From a gamma proteobacterium HdN1 (lineage in GTDB: Bacteria > Pseudomonadota > Gammaproteobacteria > Pseudomonadales > Ketobacteraceae): a stretch of 64,000 nucleotides of DNA. The notes under the pieces were generated by a model. The model saw nothing but the letters and a program-made list of their open reading frames with translations. It ran no database searches and was not told where the DNA came from. Below are positions 53,385 to 61,817 of this stretch, piece by piece. Position 1 is the first letter of the stretch; every line of letters begins with the position of its first letter. A program made the position numbers and the translations under genes. Where the stretch lies: the NCBI GenBank assembly GCA_000198515.1, contig FP929140.1, forward strand, positions 3,818,527 to 3,882,526, in the 5' to 3' direction.

Positions 53385-53747
53385 ATGCCCACCATTCTTG
53401 CCGTTGATGACAGCCCTTCGATGCGCCACATGGTCACCTACGCTCTCCGGCGTGGAGGATTCGAAGTAATTGAGGCGTGTGACGGTGTAGATGCCCTCGC
53501 AAAGGCCCAGGGTGCCGATGTCGATCTTATCCTGTCAGATGTCAACATGCCGCAAATGGACGGCATTAGCCTTGTGCGCGAACTGCGTGCATTGCCCGCT
53601 TACAGCAACATCCCGATTCTGATGCTCACCACGGAAATGTCCACCGAACGCAAAACCGAAGGCCGAAATGCCGGCGCAAACGGTTGGATCATCAAGCCCT
53701 TTGATCCAGATCGCCTACTTGCCACCATCCACAAAGTGCTAGGATGA
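53385..53747 (+). CDS. CheY-like single-domain response regulator
   Basis: A 120-residue receiver domain: I-L-A-V-D-D-S-P-S-M-R at the start, the phospho-acceptor in I-L-S-D-V-N-M-P-Q-M-D-G (about D54), M-L-T-T-E-M, and the lysine in W-I-I-K-P-F-D. ATG 53385 has a TTGGAG site and gives the normal CheY length. It stands next to cheD and may serve chemotaxis or the hsb module downstream. It resembles CheY but cannot be called the motor-switch CheY with certainty. Confidence 0.9.
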   Translation: MPTILAVDDSPSMRHMVTYALRRGGFEVIEACDGVDALAKAQGADVDLILSDVNMPQMDGISLVRELRALPAYSNIPILMLTTEMSTERKTEGRNAGANGWIIKPFDPDRLLATIHKVLG

Positions 53748-53754
53748 ATCGTGT

Positions 53755-54459
53755 ATGCCGCTAGAAATGGCGAAAGGCTCCGGCAAGCAGGAATTTCTCG
53801 ACAAACGTGCGGCCCAACTACCCCCAACGTTACTTGGATTTTCACATATCCAGCGTTATTGGGATGCGCGCCATCAGATGGCGGTCGCAAAAATCATGCC
53901 CGGGCAACTCTATGTCACCCGCCACCGAGAAATGATTGTGACCGTGCTCGGTTCTTGCGTGTCCGCCTGCGTGCGCGATAAAGTGACAGGCGTTGGCGGC
54001 ATGAACCACTTCATGCTCCCCATTCAGCAAGAAGCTGCACGATCAAGCACACCGATTTCCGATGCCGCGCGCTATGGCAACTGGGCGATGGAAATGCTGA
54101 TCAATGAAATCCTCAAGCAGGGCGGCAAGCGGCAAACGCTAGAGGTAAAGCTGTTTGGCGGCGGAAAAGTGCTAAGTGGAATCAACCACATTGACGTTGG
54201 CGCAAAAAATATCGCTTTTGTTACAGAATATATTGGGCGTGAGGGCTTTGCCATTGCCGACAAGGATATGGGAGGTACTTATGCACGAAAAATTCTATAT
54301 TTCCCCGCAACTGGTGCAGTTGAAGTGCTAAGAATCAGCGAACAGCGTAACGACCAGCTCGTAATGCGCGAAGACGATTACGGAAAGCGCATCGACCTGC
54401 AGACACAAAACGATGTAGAACTGTTCAACCTACCACCTCGATCTCCTAAAAAAAGCTAG
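53755..54459 (+). CDS. cheD: Chemoreceptor glutamine deamidase CheD
   Basis: A 234-residue CheD. The catalytic cysteine lies in L-G-S-C-V-S-A-C-V-R-D (about residue 67), and the catalytic histidine in G-G-M-N-H-F-M-L-P. The family's L-F-G-G-G-K-V and I-G-x-x-N segments are near. CheD deamidates glutamines in chemoreceptors and tunes adaptation. It follows the CheY-like gene by seven bases. CheB and CheR are not in the window. Confidence 0.94.
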   Translation: MPLEMAKGSGKQEFLDKRAAQLPPTLLGFSHIQRYWDARHQMAVAKIMPGQLYVTRHREMIVTVLGSCVSACVRDKVTGVGGMNHFMLPIQQEAARSSTPISDAARYGNWAMEMLINEILKQGGKRQTLEVKLFGGGKVLSGINHIDVGAKNIAFVTEYIGREGFAIADKDMGGTYARKILYFPATGAVEVLRISEQRNDQLVMREDDYGKRIDLQTQNDVELFNLPPRSPKKS

Positions 54460-54460
54460 C

Positions 54461-55387
54461 ATGCACCTTTTGCAGTCCGCCCGTCCTTACGCCAAGGTGC
54501 TTCTTGTACCGATCATCATCACCGCATTTGCGCTGATTTCGCTTTGGCAAAAGTCTTTTGACGGCGAGCTACTCGCCGTCATTGTGCTCTGCTTCGTTGC
54601 GTGGGGTGCCACCGGGCTTGCACTTGGCAAAAAGGCCGGTGCAGCGCTTAACGCCGACGCACGCTCGGAACCCTTGTTGTGGCGCACTGCCGAATTGCCC
54701 GCGCCCCTGATACGCTATTACATACGGCTGTTAGGAGACTGGCAAACCTGCTGTTGGGCATTCACTCAGCAAAGTGATGCGGCCAGCGCATCGTTTCGGC
54801 GCGTTACGTATCACTTGGAGCGCGCAGTAGCACTCGCTCAATCGACAGGACTGTTTGCCGCCAATACGAGCTTGGTTGCAGGTAGCTGTGGTGAAGTAGG
54901 GCGCAGCTTTGTGGGTGTTTCCAAAAATATTGGCTTGCTTAGCCAGCGTTCCGAGTACAGCTTGCAAAAACTCTTGCGCCTCGTAAATCTACTGCTCGCT
55001 CGGGTTGAAAATACCCCGATGCCAGATGAACAACTGGCGCGAGCGTGGCTTGAAGCCTCTCAGATGCGCGTGCCACACACGTTTTCGCCGGAACCACTGC
55101 TTTTGCTGAACGCAGGTCTTGCCACGGCAACGCTTAGCCTAGAGGCCATGCGTGATGTGCTTCAAGACGAACGCGGTACCGACTTGCGATCCTTCCAGTT
55201 GAATGAAACGCTCAATTCGGTATTAGAGGAATTGATCGACCATGTCTTTAACTTGAAGCAAGGCATTGCGTGCATTATGGCGAATTGGCGTATTTTGTCT
55301 GCTTTCCAGCCATTAGAAGAATGTCAACTTGCTGAAATTAAAAAATATTTTGACAGTTTTGAGGCCCAACCAGCAGAATTGGCTTAA
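54461..55387 (+). CDS. Membrane protein of unknown function
   Basis: A 308-residue protein starting one base after cheD, so it is co-transcribed. Two membrane helices lie at about 12-30 and 35-55, followed by a long helical cytoplasmic part (about 75-300). I see no HAMP or methyl-accepting motif, so it is not a normal chemoreceptor. The place between cheD and the hsb module suggests a role in motility or surface signalling. Confidence 0.7.
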   Translation: MHLLQSARPYAKVLLVPIIITAFALISLWQKSFDGELLAVIVLCFVAWGATGLALGKKAGAALNADARSEPLLWRTAELPAPLIRYYIRLLGDWQTCCWAFTQQSDAASASFRRVTYHLERAVALAQSTGLFAANTSLVAGSCGEVGRSFVGVSKNIGLLSQRSEYSLQKLLRLVNLLLARVENTPMPDEQLARAWLEASQMRVPHTFSPEPLLLLNAGLATATLSLEAMRDVLQDERGTDLRSFQLNETLNSVLEELIDHVFNLKQGIACIMANWRILSAFQPLEECQLAEIKKYFDSFEAQPAELA

Positions 55388-55521
55388 ATTCATCGCTTAC
55401 AACATGAGGACGAGTTTTTTTTAGACTATGCTCTTTTTAGGCTATGCTCAAAGTACTAAGAAAACATGACGGCTCCTCTACGGGAGCAGGGAAACGGATA
55501 AAACTTCTCGAGGTAAAGAGA

Positions 55522-55824
55522 ATGGCAATTTGGTCAACAGCTGCCTCCGGTGGTGAACTGACAATCAAGATTCAGGGCCGATTCGACTTCAGCGCGCATC
55601 AGGAATTTCGTGATGCCTACGAAAAGGTCAAGGATGATCCCAAAACGTACGTAGTTGATATGAAAGAAACTACTTACCTCGATAGCTCTGCGCTAGGCAT
55701 GTTGCTCTTATTGCGTGACCACGCTGGCGGTGATAATTCGCAGATTGAGATTGTGAATTGCAATCCCGATGTAAAGAAGATCCTGACCATCTCCAATTTT
55801 GAACAGCTTTTTACCATCCGTTAA
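55522..55824 (+). CDS. hsbA: STAS-domain anti-sigma factor antagonist (HsbA-like)
   Basis: A 100-residue STAS protein: I-Q-G-R-F-D-F-S-A-H-Q-E-F and the phosphorylatable serine in T-Y-L-D-S-S-A-L-G-M-L-L. ATG 55522 is chosen; the longer in-frame start at 55444 would add a poor N-terminus. In Pseudomonas HsbA binds either the anti-sigma-28 factor FlgM or a diguanylate cyclase depending on its phosphorylation by HsbR. It precedes an HsbR-like gene here. The identification with HsbA rests on the three-gene order. Confidence 0.85.
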   Translation: MAIWSTAASGGELTIKIQGRFDFSAHQEFRDAYEKVKDDPKTYVVDMKETTYLDSSALGMLLLLRDHAGGDNSQIEIVNCNPDVKKILTISNFEQLFTIR

Positions 55825-55893
55825 AGGGTTTATCAGGCGCGAGAATGTACGCGCCTGACCTCTCCCCCAGCCGCCTGATAGCGAAGTTGCCCA

Positions 55894-57645
55894 ATGGATG
55901 CCAGCCAAAATCCCATCGAAGCCGTCGACCCGTCCGCTATGGAGCACCTCCGCATCCTCATTGCTGACGACAACGACTCCGATCGCCTGATCTTGCAAAC
56001 CATCGTCCGAAAGGAAGGCCATACGGTCTACGCCGCGCGAGACGGTCAAGAAGCGATTGATATCTTCGAGAAGGAGCGGCCCGATATCGTCTTGCTCGAC
56101 GCGCTAATGCCTAACGTGGATGGCTTTGAAGCGGCGCGCAATATCAAACGGCTTTCCGGCGAAAACCTAGTTCCGATCATTTTCCTTACCTCGCTGCGCG
56201 ACGCAACCTCGCTTGCGGATTGCTTGGCGGCAGGCGGGTTGGACTTTTTGTCAAAACCCTATAACCGCATCATCCTGCACGCCAAAATCAAAGCATTCGC
56301 CGCGATGCGCCGCCTGCATGAGACGGTACAAAAACAGCGCGATGAAATCGCAGTCCACCACGATCGCCTGATACACGAACAAGAAGTAGCCAAGCGGGTC
56401 TTCGACAATATTGCTCACCCAGGCTGCATCAATGCTCCCAACCTGAAGCATTTGCTCTCGCCGATGGCCGTTTTTAACGGCGACCTTGCGCTTGCTTCAC
56501 GCAAACCTTCTGGTGGCATGTATGTTTTCCTAGGTGATTTTACCGGTCACGGCCTGCCTGCTGCGATTGGCGCGATGCCCGTTTCGGAAATCTTTTACGG
56601 TATGTCGGCGAAAGGCTTTTCGCTGCAAGACATCCTTCGCGAAATCAATCAGAAATTAAAGCGAATCCTTCCGGTAGGAGTCTTTTGCTGCACCTGCATG
56701 GTGGATTTGAACTTTCGAAAAAACACCGCAGAGTTCTGGGTGGGTGGATTGCCTGACATCGCGGTGTTTCATAATGGAAAGCGCGAGGTCACGAAAATTC
56801 GATCTCGGCATCTGCCCCTAGGCGTGTTGAGTAACGAGCGCTTTAATACCGATACAACGCTAATGCCGATGGAGAGAGGCGACAAGATCTTTCTATGGTC
56901 AGACGGTATTCTCGAAGCATCGAACACGGAAGGTGAGATGTTCGGCGAAGAGCGGATTCATGAAGTCATCAGCAAAGCGACCGACGCAGACCAGATATTC
57001 AGTGACTTGCTCGCCGCAGTGCACGCACATACCGGCAAAGCGGAACAAGATGATGATTACACAGTTGTTGAAGCTACGATGGTATCTGAAGAAGATCTTG
57101 GCGATCATTTTGGCGATCGTGGCATCAAAGGCTTGCAGGGCGGCCCTACCGACTGGAGCATGACCTATGAGCTGCGCCCCAAAACCCTGCGCGATTTTAA
57201 CCCGCTGCCCTTGATCACTCACCTGTTAATGGAAGTGCCTGGCCTTCGGCCGCACAGCGGCAAAATTTATACGATCTTGGCGGAGTTATATTCCAACGCA
57301 CTGGAACACGGCATCCTCGGCCTTGATTCCGACCTAAAATCTTCGGCGCAAGGCTTTGCCCGCTACTATGCAGAGCGAAATTCTCGGCTGGCGCAATTAA
57401 GCGACGGCTATGTGCGTTTCCATATCGACCATTCACCGCGTGATAATGGCGGGGATCTCGCCATTATCATTGAAGATTCCGGCCCAGGTTTTGACTGGCA
57501 GGCACGTCAGGCCGCCGCCGCCCACAAAACCAGTGGATATAGCGGGCGCGGAATTCCGCTGATCAGCACGATGTGCAAGTCAGTAAAATACTTGGGTGCA
57601 GGCAACAAAGTAGAAGTTGTGTTCGAGTGGAATGTCGATGCGTAA
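55894..57645 (+). CDS. hsbR: HsbR-like response regulator / PP2C phosphatase / kinase
   Basis: A 583-residue three-domain switch: receiver (about 18-135, acceptor in I-V-L-L-D-A-L-M-P), SpoIIE-type PP2C phosphatase (about 180-400, G-D-F-T-G-H-G-L-P and L-W-S-D-G-I-L-E), and an HATPase kinase at the C-terminus (E-L-Y-S-N-A-L-E-H-G, E-D-S-G-P-G-F-D). Such proteins phosphorylate or dephosphorylate a STAS partner depending on receiver phosphorylation, here HsbA, controlled by the Hpt protein encoded next. It links stress or surface signals to flagellin expression. Confidence 0.9.
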   Translation: MDASQNPIEAVDPSAMEHLRILIADDNDSDRLILQTIVRKEGHTVYAARDGQEAIDIFEKERPDIVLLDALMPNVDGFEAARNIKRLSGENLVPIIFLTSLRDATSLADCLAAGGLDFLSKPYNRIILHAKIKAFAAMRRLHETVQKQRDEIAVHHDRLIHEQEVAKRVFDNIAHPGCINAPNLKHLLSPMAVFNGDLALASRKPSGGMYVFLGDFTGHGLPAAIGAMPVSEIFYGMSAKGFSLQDILREINQKLKRILPVGVFCCTCMVDLNFRKNTAEFWVGGLPDIAVFHNGKREVTKIRSRHLPLGVLSNERFNTDTTLMPMERGDKIFLWSDGILEASNTEGEMFGEERIHEVISKATDADQIFSDLLAAVHAHTGKAEQDDDYTVVEATMVSEEDLGDHFGDRGIKGLQGGPTDWSMTYELRPKTLRDFNPLPLITHLLMEVPGLRPHSGKIYTILAELYSNALEHGILGLDSDLKSSAQGFARYYAERNSRLAQLSDGYVRFHIDHSPRDNGGDLAIIIEDSGPGFDWQARQAAAAHKTSGYSGRGIPLISTMCKSVKYLGAGNKVEVVFEWNVDA

Positions 57646-57769
57646 CGACTTGTCTGTTAACGAATTAGCGGTTAACGACCTAGCTGCTAACGACTTAGCT
57701 GCTAACGAATTAGATGAATGGCTGTCCGGATTCAAAGATATCCAACCGAGGGAATGCTATGGCGAATGA
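57638..57769 (+). CDS. Possible small protein with NDLAA pentad repeats
   Basis: A 43-codon frame starting at ATG 57638, which overlaps the hsbR stop (57643-57645), and ending inside the hptB start region (57767-57769). It reads as five N-D/E-L-x-V/A pentads, then D-E-W-L-S-G-F-K-D. The 15-base repeat keeps only this frame open; in another frame each unit gives a TAA stop. Coupled translation between hsbR and hptB is possible. It may equally be a non-coding repeat. No known family. Confidence 0.35.
   Translation: MRNDLSVNELAVNDLAANDLAANELDEWLSGFKDIQPRECYGE
57643..57717 (+). repeat. Five 15-bp tandem repeats between hsbR and hptB
   Basis: Five units beginning TAACGA follow each other exactly at 57643, 57658, 57673, 57688 and 57703. 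Units 3 and 4 differ at one base; the outer units differ more. The first unit begins with the hsbR stop codon. Confidence 0.9.
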
Positions 57770-58100
57770 AGACCATGTTGATATTGACTCCTTGAACGAC
57801 CTCAAGGACATCATGGAATCCGAATACGAGATGCTGATCAATACCTACCTATCCGATTCGGAAGCCCGCATCGTCGATATTCAGGCGGCAATTGACAGCG
57901 CCGACGCCGACGCCTTACGCAAAAGTGCCCACAGCATCAAAGGCAGCTCCAGTAACGTCTGCGCTACGGCGCTCGCCGAAATCGCGCGGCTGCTGGAAAA
58001 TGCCGGCAAAGAAGGCACAACCAACGGCATGCAGGCCAAACTGGACGAGCTGAAGGCAGAGTTTGCGGTTGTAACGGAGATTCTGCGCGGAACGCTGTAA
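57759..58100 (+). CDS. hptB: Histidine phosphotransfer protein (HptB-like)
   Basis: A 113-residue Hpt domain: helical, with the phospho-acceptor histidine in S-A-H-S-I-K-G-S-S-S-N-V (about H54). ATG 57759 is preferred over an earlier in-frame ATG 57714, which would start inside the repeats. In Pseudomonas HptB carries phosphate from hybrid kinases to HsbR; the same gene order here supports that role. A bidirectional hairpin follows. Confidence 0.88.
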   Translation: MANEDHVDIDSLNDLKDIMESEYEMLINTYLSDSEARIVDIQAAIDSADADALRKSAHSIKGSSSNVCATALAEIARLLENAGKEGTTNGMQAKLDELKAEFAVVTEILRGTL

Positions 58101-58118
58101 CCAAGAATGATCTGGCAT

Positions 58119-58175
58119 TGCGCGAGAGCAGAACCGTTGGCTGCTCTTGCGCATTAGCTTTGCTGCTCTCGCGCA
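58119..58175. terminator. Bidirectional hairpin between convergent genes
   Basis: TGCGCGAGAGCAG (58119-58131) pairs perfectly with CTGCTCTCGCGCA (58163-58175) and, with one mismatch, with CTGCTCTTGCGCA (58141-58153). It lies between hptB and the leftward response regulator gene. No strong T tract was seen, so it may be a weak or Rho-helped terminator. Confidence 0.5.
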
Positions 58176-58210
58176 TTAACTCTGCTGTTAGCGCGCCCGC
58201 AGCAAGCGCG

Positions 58211-59218
58211 TTATAGAAGAAACGCGCTCGCCAGCGCGCCAATCGCAACCACCAATGCTCCAAGCGCAAGCCATTTTGCAGACTGCGCCCCAGCGGCGGC
58301 ACGCGCTTCAATCTCTTGCCGCAGTTCCGTTTGCAGGCGAGCCAATTCGCGCTGCGCAATTTCTTCTGCGATACGCTCGCTGGCACTTTCCGCGGTGATG
58401 CGTGCGGCTTCACCTGCGGCAGCGGCTGCCGTGAATTGGGCCACGTTTTTCACTTCATCGAGCAAGGCTTGCGAGGGCTTCCGTAGCGCATCCTGATCGC
58501 GCTTCAATTCAGCGAACTGCGCTTGCAGTTCCGCTTTGAGAGGCTGAATATTCGCGCTGAGCTTCTGCGCAAAAATATCGTTTGCGGTTTGCTGAACATG
58601 CTTCAGCACCGCAGCTGAAATTTGTGCATCCATTGCATCGACAAGATCGCTGCGAACCGTCTCACGCACTTGAGCAAGCGTCCGTTCAACCTGCTCCCGC
58701 GACTGCGCTTCCAAGGAATCTGCGAGATTCTTGCGCAGTTGCAGGGTGTTTTCTTCGAGCAGTTTTCGCACCAAAGACTCAATTGCACGCTGCCCCATAC
58801 CGCCGACTGTAGGTTGGGCGGCGCCATCGGAAGGTGCTGCGGTGGCCGTTGGCTGGCCGAGCTGGTTTAGCAAAGCCATGAGCGTTGCTTCCGGTGCGGG
58901 TTTTGGCAGGATCGCGTATGCGCCCGTGGCCATTGCCTGCTCCGCATAATCGGAACCTTCTTTCGAGGTGCACATAATGACGGGAATTTCAGCCGTCGCA
59001 GGATTTCCCTTGATGGCCTTGGTCGCATCAAAGCCGTCCATGCCGGGCATTAGGTGATCCATGAAAATCACATCGGGGCGGCGCGTTTCAAGGTAGTTCA
59101 GTGCATCTCCAGCGGACTCCGCAAAATCGGATTCAATCCCTTGTTTTTGAAGAAGTTTCTTGAGAGAAAATCGAGCCGATTTTGAATCGTCGACCACGAG
59201 GGCGAGTTTTATTTGCAT
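58211..59218 (-). CDS. Tail-anchored response regulator with coiled coil
   Basis: A 335-residue protein: N-terminal receiver (about 1-120; acceptor aspartate in [12 protein letters not shown]; lysine in I-L-P-K-P-A-P), an A/P/T linker, a long helical coiled-coil part (about 145-310), and a single hydrophobic C-terminal segment (about 314-334, [20 protein letters not shown]). This makes it a tail-anchored response regulator with no DNA-binding or enzymatic output, which is unusual. It may serve as a membrane scaffold switched by phosphorylation. Its neighbours include motility signalling genes. Confidence 0.85.
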   Translation of the reverse strand: MQIKLALVVDDSKSARFSLKKLLQKQGIESDFAESAGDALNYLETRRPDVIFMDHLMPGMDGFDATKAIKGNPATAEIPVIMCTSKEGSDYAEQAMATGAYAILPKPAPEATLMALLNQLGQPTATAAPSDGAAQPTVGGMGQRAIESLVRKLLEENTLQLRKNLADSLEAQSREQVERTLAQVRETVRSDLVDAMDAQISAAVLKHVQQTANDIFAQKLSANIQPLKAELQAQFAELKRDQDALRKPSQALLDEVKNVAQFTAAAAAGEAARITAESASERIAEEIAQRELARLQTELRQEIEARAAAGAQSAKWLALGALVVAIGALASAFLL

Positions 59219-59365
59219 TGCGTACCAATAACCCAGTCAGAAATCATGGAAAGGGTGGGGAGCGAGCGCAGCGTAAACTGCCTAGGCATCTCGATGTCGT
59301 ATTTGACCGGCCCCAGCCGTGTGTTGTAAGGCTTTACCTGCAAGAGTATAGAAGTAAATAGAAGA

Positions 59366-59770
59366 TTAGGCTGCTGCACCTGCGTGAATTACTTCGCGTC
59401 CTTCCAAATCCTGGAGCAGCAAGCGGACGTTTTTGAGATTGGTTTTCCAGCCAATGTCCATAAAATCACCGGCAATCGGAATCAGGCCGATCAAGAAATC
59501 TGCAATGATATTGAGGAACATCCGCAGTACAGTGATGACGCGCGCACCGTGGTAGACCGCAGCCACTAAAATGTAGCTGGAGAGCAGGGTGGTAACGATG
59601 TCCCCTACCACCGGCACCAAACCAATAATGAAATCCCAGCCGACCCGCAGATTAGTACCGGGAAGGGTGAAACGGTTGTCAAGAAGGTTGGCGAGCCCCG
59701 AAAGGGCAGAAGGAGCGAAGGCGTTGTCAGCCAGGGATTTCAACTGGGTTCGCATGGGTTTTGACTCCAA
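59366..59770 (-). CDS. DUF4112 membrane protein
   Basis: A 134-residue protein with the DUF4112 pattern: L-D-N-R-F-T-L-P-G-T-N-L-R-V-G-W-D-F-I-I-G-L-V-P-V-V-G-D and a second G-L-I-P-I-A-G-D-F-M-D, which form two re-entrant or membrane segments. Function is unknown in all bacteria I know of. It is followed on the same strand by no close gene and preceded by osmC. Confidence 0.9.
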   Translation of the reverse strand: MESKPMRTQLKSLADNAFAPSALSGLANLLDNRFTLPGTNLRVGWDFIIGLVPVVGDIVTTLLSSYILVAAVYHGARVITVLRMFLNIIADFLIGLIPIAGDFMDIGWKTNLKNVRLLLQDLEGREVIHAGAAA

Positions 59771-59778
59771 AAGAGGAT

Positions 59779-60219
59779 CTAAATTGCACTACGTTGCGAT
59801 TCAATCTGTATTGTAGAAGTCACTGAGTTTGCAATAAAGCAGTTACGGTGAGCGGCATCGTGCAGGCGTTCCACTTCACTCATATCTGGAATGTTCGGGC
59901 CGCCAAACGAGATGCGCGGTTGCAATAAAATGCGTGTAACAGCAATGCGGCCTTCCGCATTTTTTTCAAGGGCACCGACCGCACGATCTTCGTAACGCTG
60001 GATGATGTACCCCTTTTTCGCGGCAATTGCCATAAGGGATAGCATGTGGCAACTGGAGACGGATGCGATAAACGCTGATTCAGGATCGACCATGCTTGAG
60101 GTGTCGCCATCTTGTAAGGGCTGAATGACAAGTCCATTCTCAAACGTCCAGGAATAATGTTCATCCTGCGCCTGCCCGCCGCTTTTCTTCCACTGAATGG
60201 AAACACTGTACCCGGCCAT
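59779..60219 (-). CDS. OsmC/Ohr-family peroxide-reducing protein
   Basis: A 146-residue OsmC-fold protein with both catalytic cysteines: C57 in V-S-S-C-H-M-L and C126 or so in H-R-N-C-F-I-A-N-S-V. These enzymes reduce organic hydroperoxides. Length and motifs are complete. The gene stands eight bases upstream of the DUF4112 gene on the same strand, so they may be co-transcribed. Confidence 0.92.
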   Translation of the reverse strand: MAGYSVSIQWKKSGGQAQDEHYSWTFENGLVIQPLQDGDTSSMVDPESAFIASVSSCHMLSLMAIAAKKGYIIQRYEDRAVGALEKNAEGRIAVTRILLQPRISFGGPNIPDMSEVERLHDAAHRNCFIANSVTSTIQIESQRSAI

Positions 60220-60422
60220 ATCAAAAATTCCTTTCTGTATTTACTGTGATTCGGTGCCATCAGAAAACTCATGGTACCGCCGGTGTATCCTTAGCGGCTT
60301 CATGAAGGGCCGCGTCTCGTGCAAGAGCGCGCTCTGTGAAGGCGAACACTCCCTGCTGAGCCTATAGTACCAGAGCTTGCCGAGCTAAGAGAATTCGCTC
60401 TTCAGATTCCTACTGGCAATCT

Positions 60423-61652
60423 TCAGATTCCCAATAGCAACCGCTGCAAGCCAAGGGCGATACCGATCGCGAAGGGCGCAGCCAATAGGAGCGCAAGGGT
60501 GGTGTGAGCCGTTTGGATTGGCTCTAATAAGGGGCGAAATGCGTTTGCCGGCATTTCATGGAGCTTCTGCTCAATCAGTGCTTGAATCCGTTCTGTGGGG
60601 GCTTGGTTGAAGCGTTCGTCCTCAAAGGGGGCGCGAAGTGCAGTTAGTACAGTGCCACAAAGCGAGCTTTTCAGCTCGACGTAGCCGTTTGCGCCAATGG
60701 TCATTTGCGCAAGCGTGCGAATCAACATGTTTTCTATGAGTCGTGAAACGTGCTTTTTGGTAAGAAGCCACGTTTGCCGTGACTTGGGGCCATCAATCAC
60801 CGATGCAATCCAGTTGCGCGGCGTAAAGACTTCTTTCGCCAATTGTGCGGCAACCAAGCCGGACATCGCTTGAATGCAAACCGTTTGGCGCGCTTGTTGG
60901 AGTTCCGAGAGCGGGTGATTGGCAGACGCGCCCCAAAGGCTGCGGTGACGCGCCCAAAGGGCAAAGCCAAAACCGCAATAAATGCCGATGGCTAAAACTT
61001 GCCACTGCTGCTTGAGATAGAAAAATCCTAGCACCGGAATCAAGATGGCCAGCAGGCACAGAAAAAACCGCCACCCAGAAGCAGCGAGCCAAGGGCGCGC
61101 CACTTGTTCAGCAAGCTCTACGGGAAACTGCGGATTGCGCTTTGCGCTTTCTGTGAACAAAAAGTCCAAGTCAATCAAGGTGTCAGAATGGTCGCCAATG
61201 TCCTCGATGATGTCGTCGATGACCGCTGGAATCTGACGGTGCGCGCGCTCATAAAAGCGATTTTTGAGCGCGATCGGCATGTTCTCCCAGACTACGCTAT
61301 TGTTGGCTTCAACCGCAGAATCAATGAGCGTATCCAATTGGGGGCGCAGCGTTTGTACCGCGTGCACCACCCACTTCTGCGGGGCAAGGTATTCAAACGT
61401 CTGGCCGAGCGGCCGAGCGGCGCCGCCAAGCACTTGAATGGCACGCTGCTGACACTGTTCCGGAGTGCGGGCCAGCCAGCCTTGCCAGCCCAAGGGCCAC
61501 GCAATCCCCATAAAGTTGCGGGGATGAAAGATCATCCAGCCGGCAATGCGCTGCACAAGCCAGCCTGCGCCAGCAATCGCAAGGGGGGAAAGAAGCAATA
61601 AAATCCACCGCCAAAGCTCATCAGCAATCGGCATGAGAGGCAGCATCCACAA
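60423..61652 (-). CDS. DUF445-like membrane protein, copy A
   Basis: A 409-residue protein with one or two N-terminal helices, a middle hydrophobic pair (about 195-240) and a C-terminal helix (about 385-405). The segment S-V-V-W-E-N-M-P-I-A-L-K-N-R-F, followed by I-P-A-V-I-D-D-I-I-E-D-I-G-D-H, matches the W-x-x-L/M-P and ...D-I-x-x-N/D motifs of DUF445 proteins. It is a paralogue of the next gene, transcribed in the same direction. An inner-membrane or envelope role is likely. Confidence 0.75.
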   Translation of the reverse strand: MWMLPLMPIADELWRWILLLLSPLAIAGAGWLVQRIAGWMIFHPRNFMGIAWPLGWQGWLARTPEQCQQRAIQVLGGAARPLGQTFEYLAPQKWVVHAVQTLRPQLDTLIDSAVEANNSVVWENMPIALKNRFYERAHRQIPAVIDDIIEDIGDHSDTLIDLDFLFTESAKRNPQFPVELAEQVARPWLAASGWRFFLCLLAILIPVLGFFYLKQQWQVLAIGIYCGFGFALWARHRSLWGASANHPLSELQQARQTVCIQAMSGLVAAQLAKEVFTPRNWIASVIDGPKSRQTWLLTKKHVSRLIENMLIRTLAQMTIGANGYVELKSSLCGTVLTALRAPFEDERFNQAPTERIQALIEQKLHEMPANAFRPLLEPIQTAHTTLALLLAAPFAIGIALGLQRLLLGI

Positions 61653-61755
61653 TATGGGGCGAGTTCTTGTTCTTCTTGTTCAACGGCACTGCTATCAAGG
61701 TAGTGGGTAATAGCTTCAGTTTACCCAAAAATGGCGGCAACGCACGATAATTTCA

Positions 61756-61797
61756 CCTTAAGGTCGTGAAATGATTTTGCCTTAAGGTAGTGAAATG
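61756..61797. repeat. Two 18-bp direct repeats with CCTTAAGG cores
   Basis: CCTTAAGGTCGTGAAATG (61756-61773) and CCTTAAGGTAGTGAAATG (61780-61797) differ at one base, 24 bases apart, upstream of copy A and just after the end of copy B. CCTTAAGG is itself a palindrome, so these may be binding sites. Confidence 0.85.
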
Positions 61798-61817
61798 TAG
61801 CGGTTAAATGAACCCCT

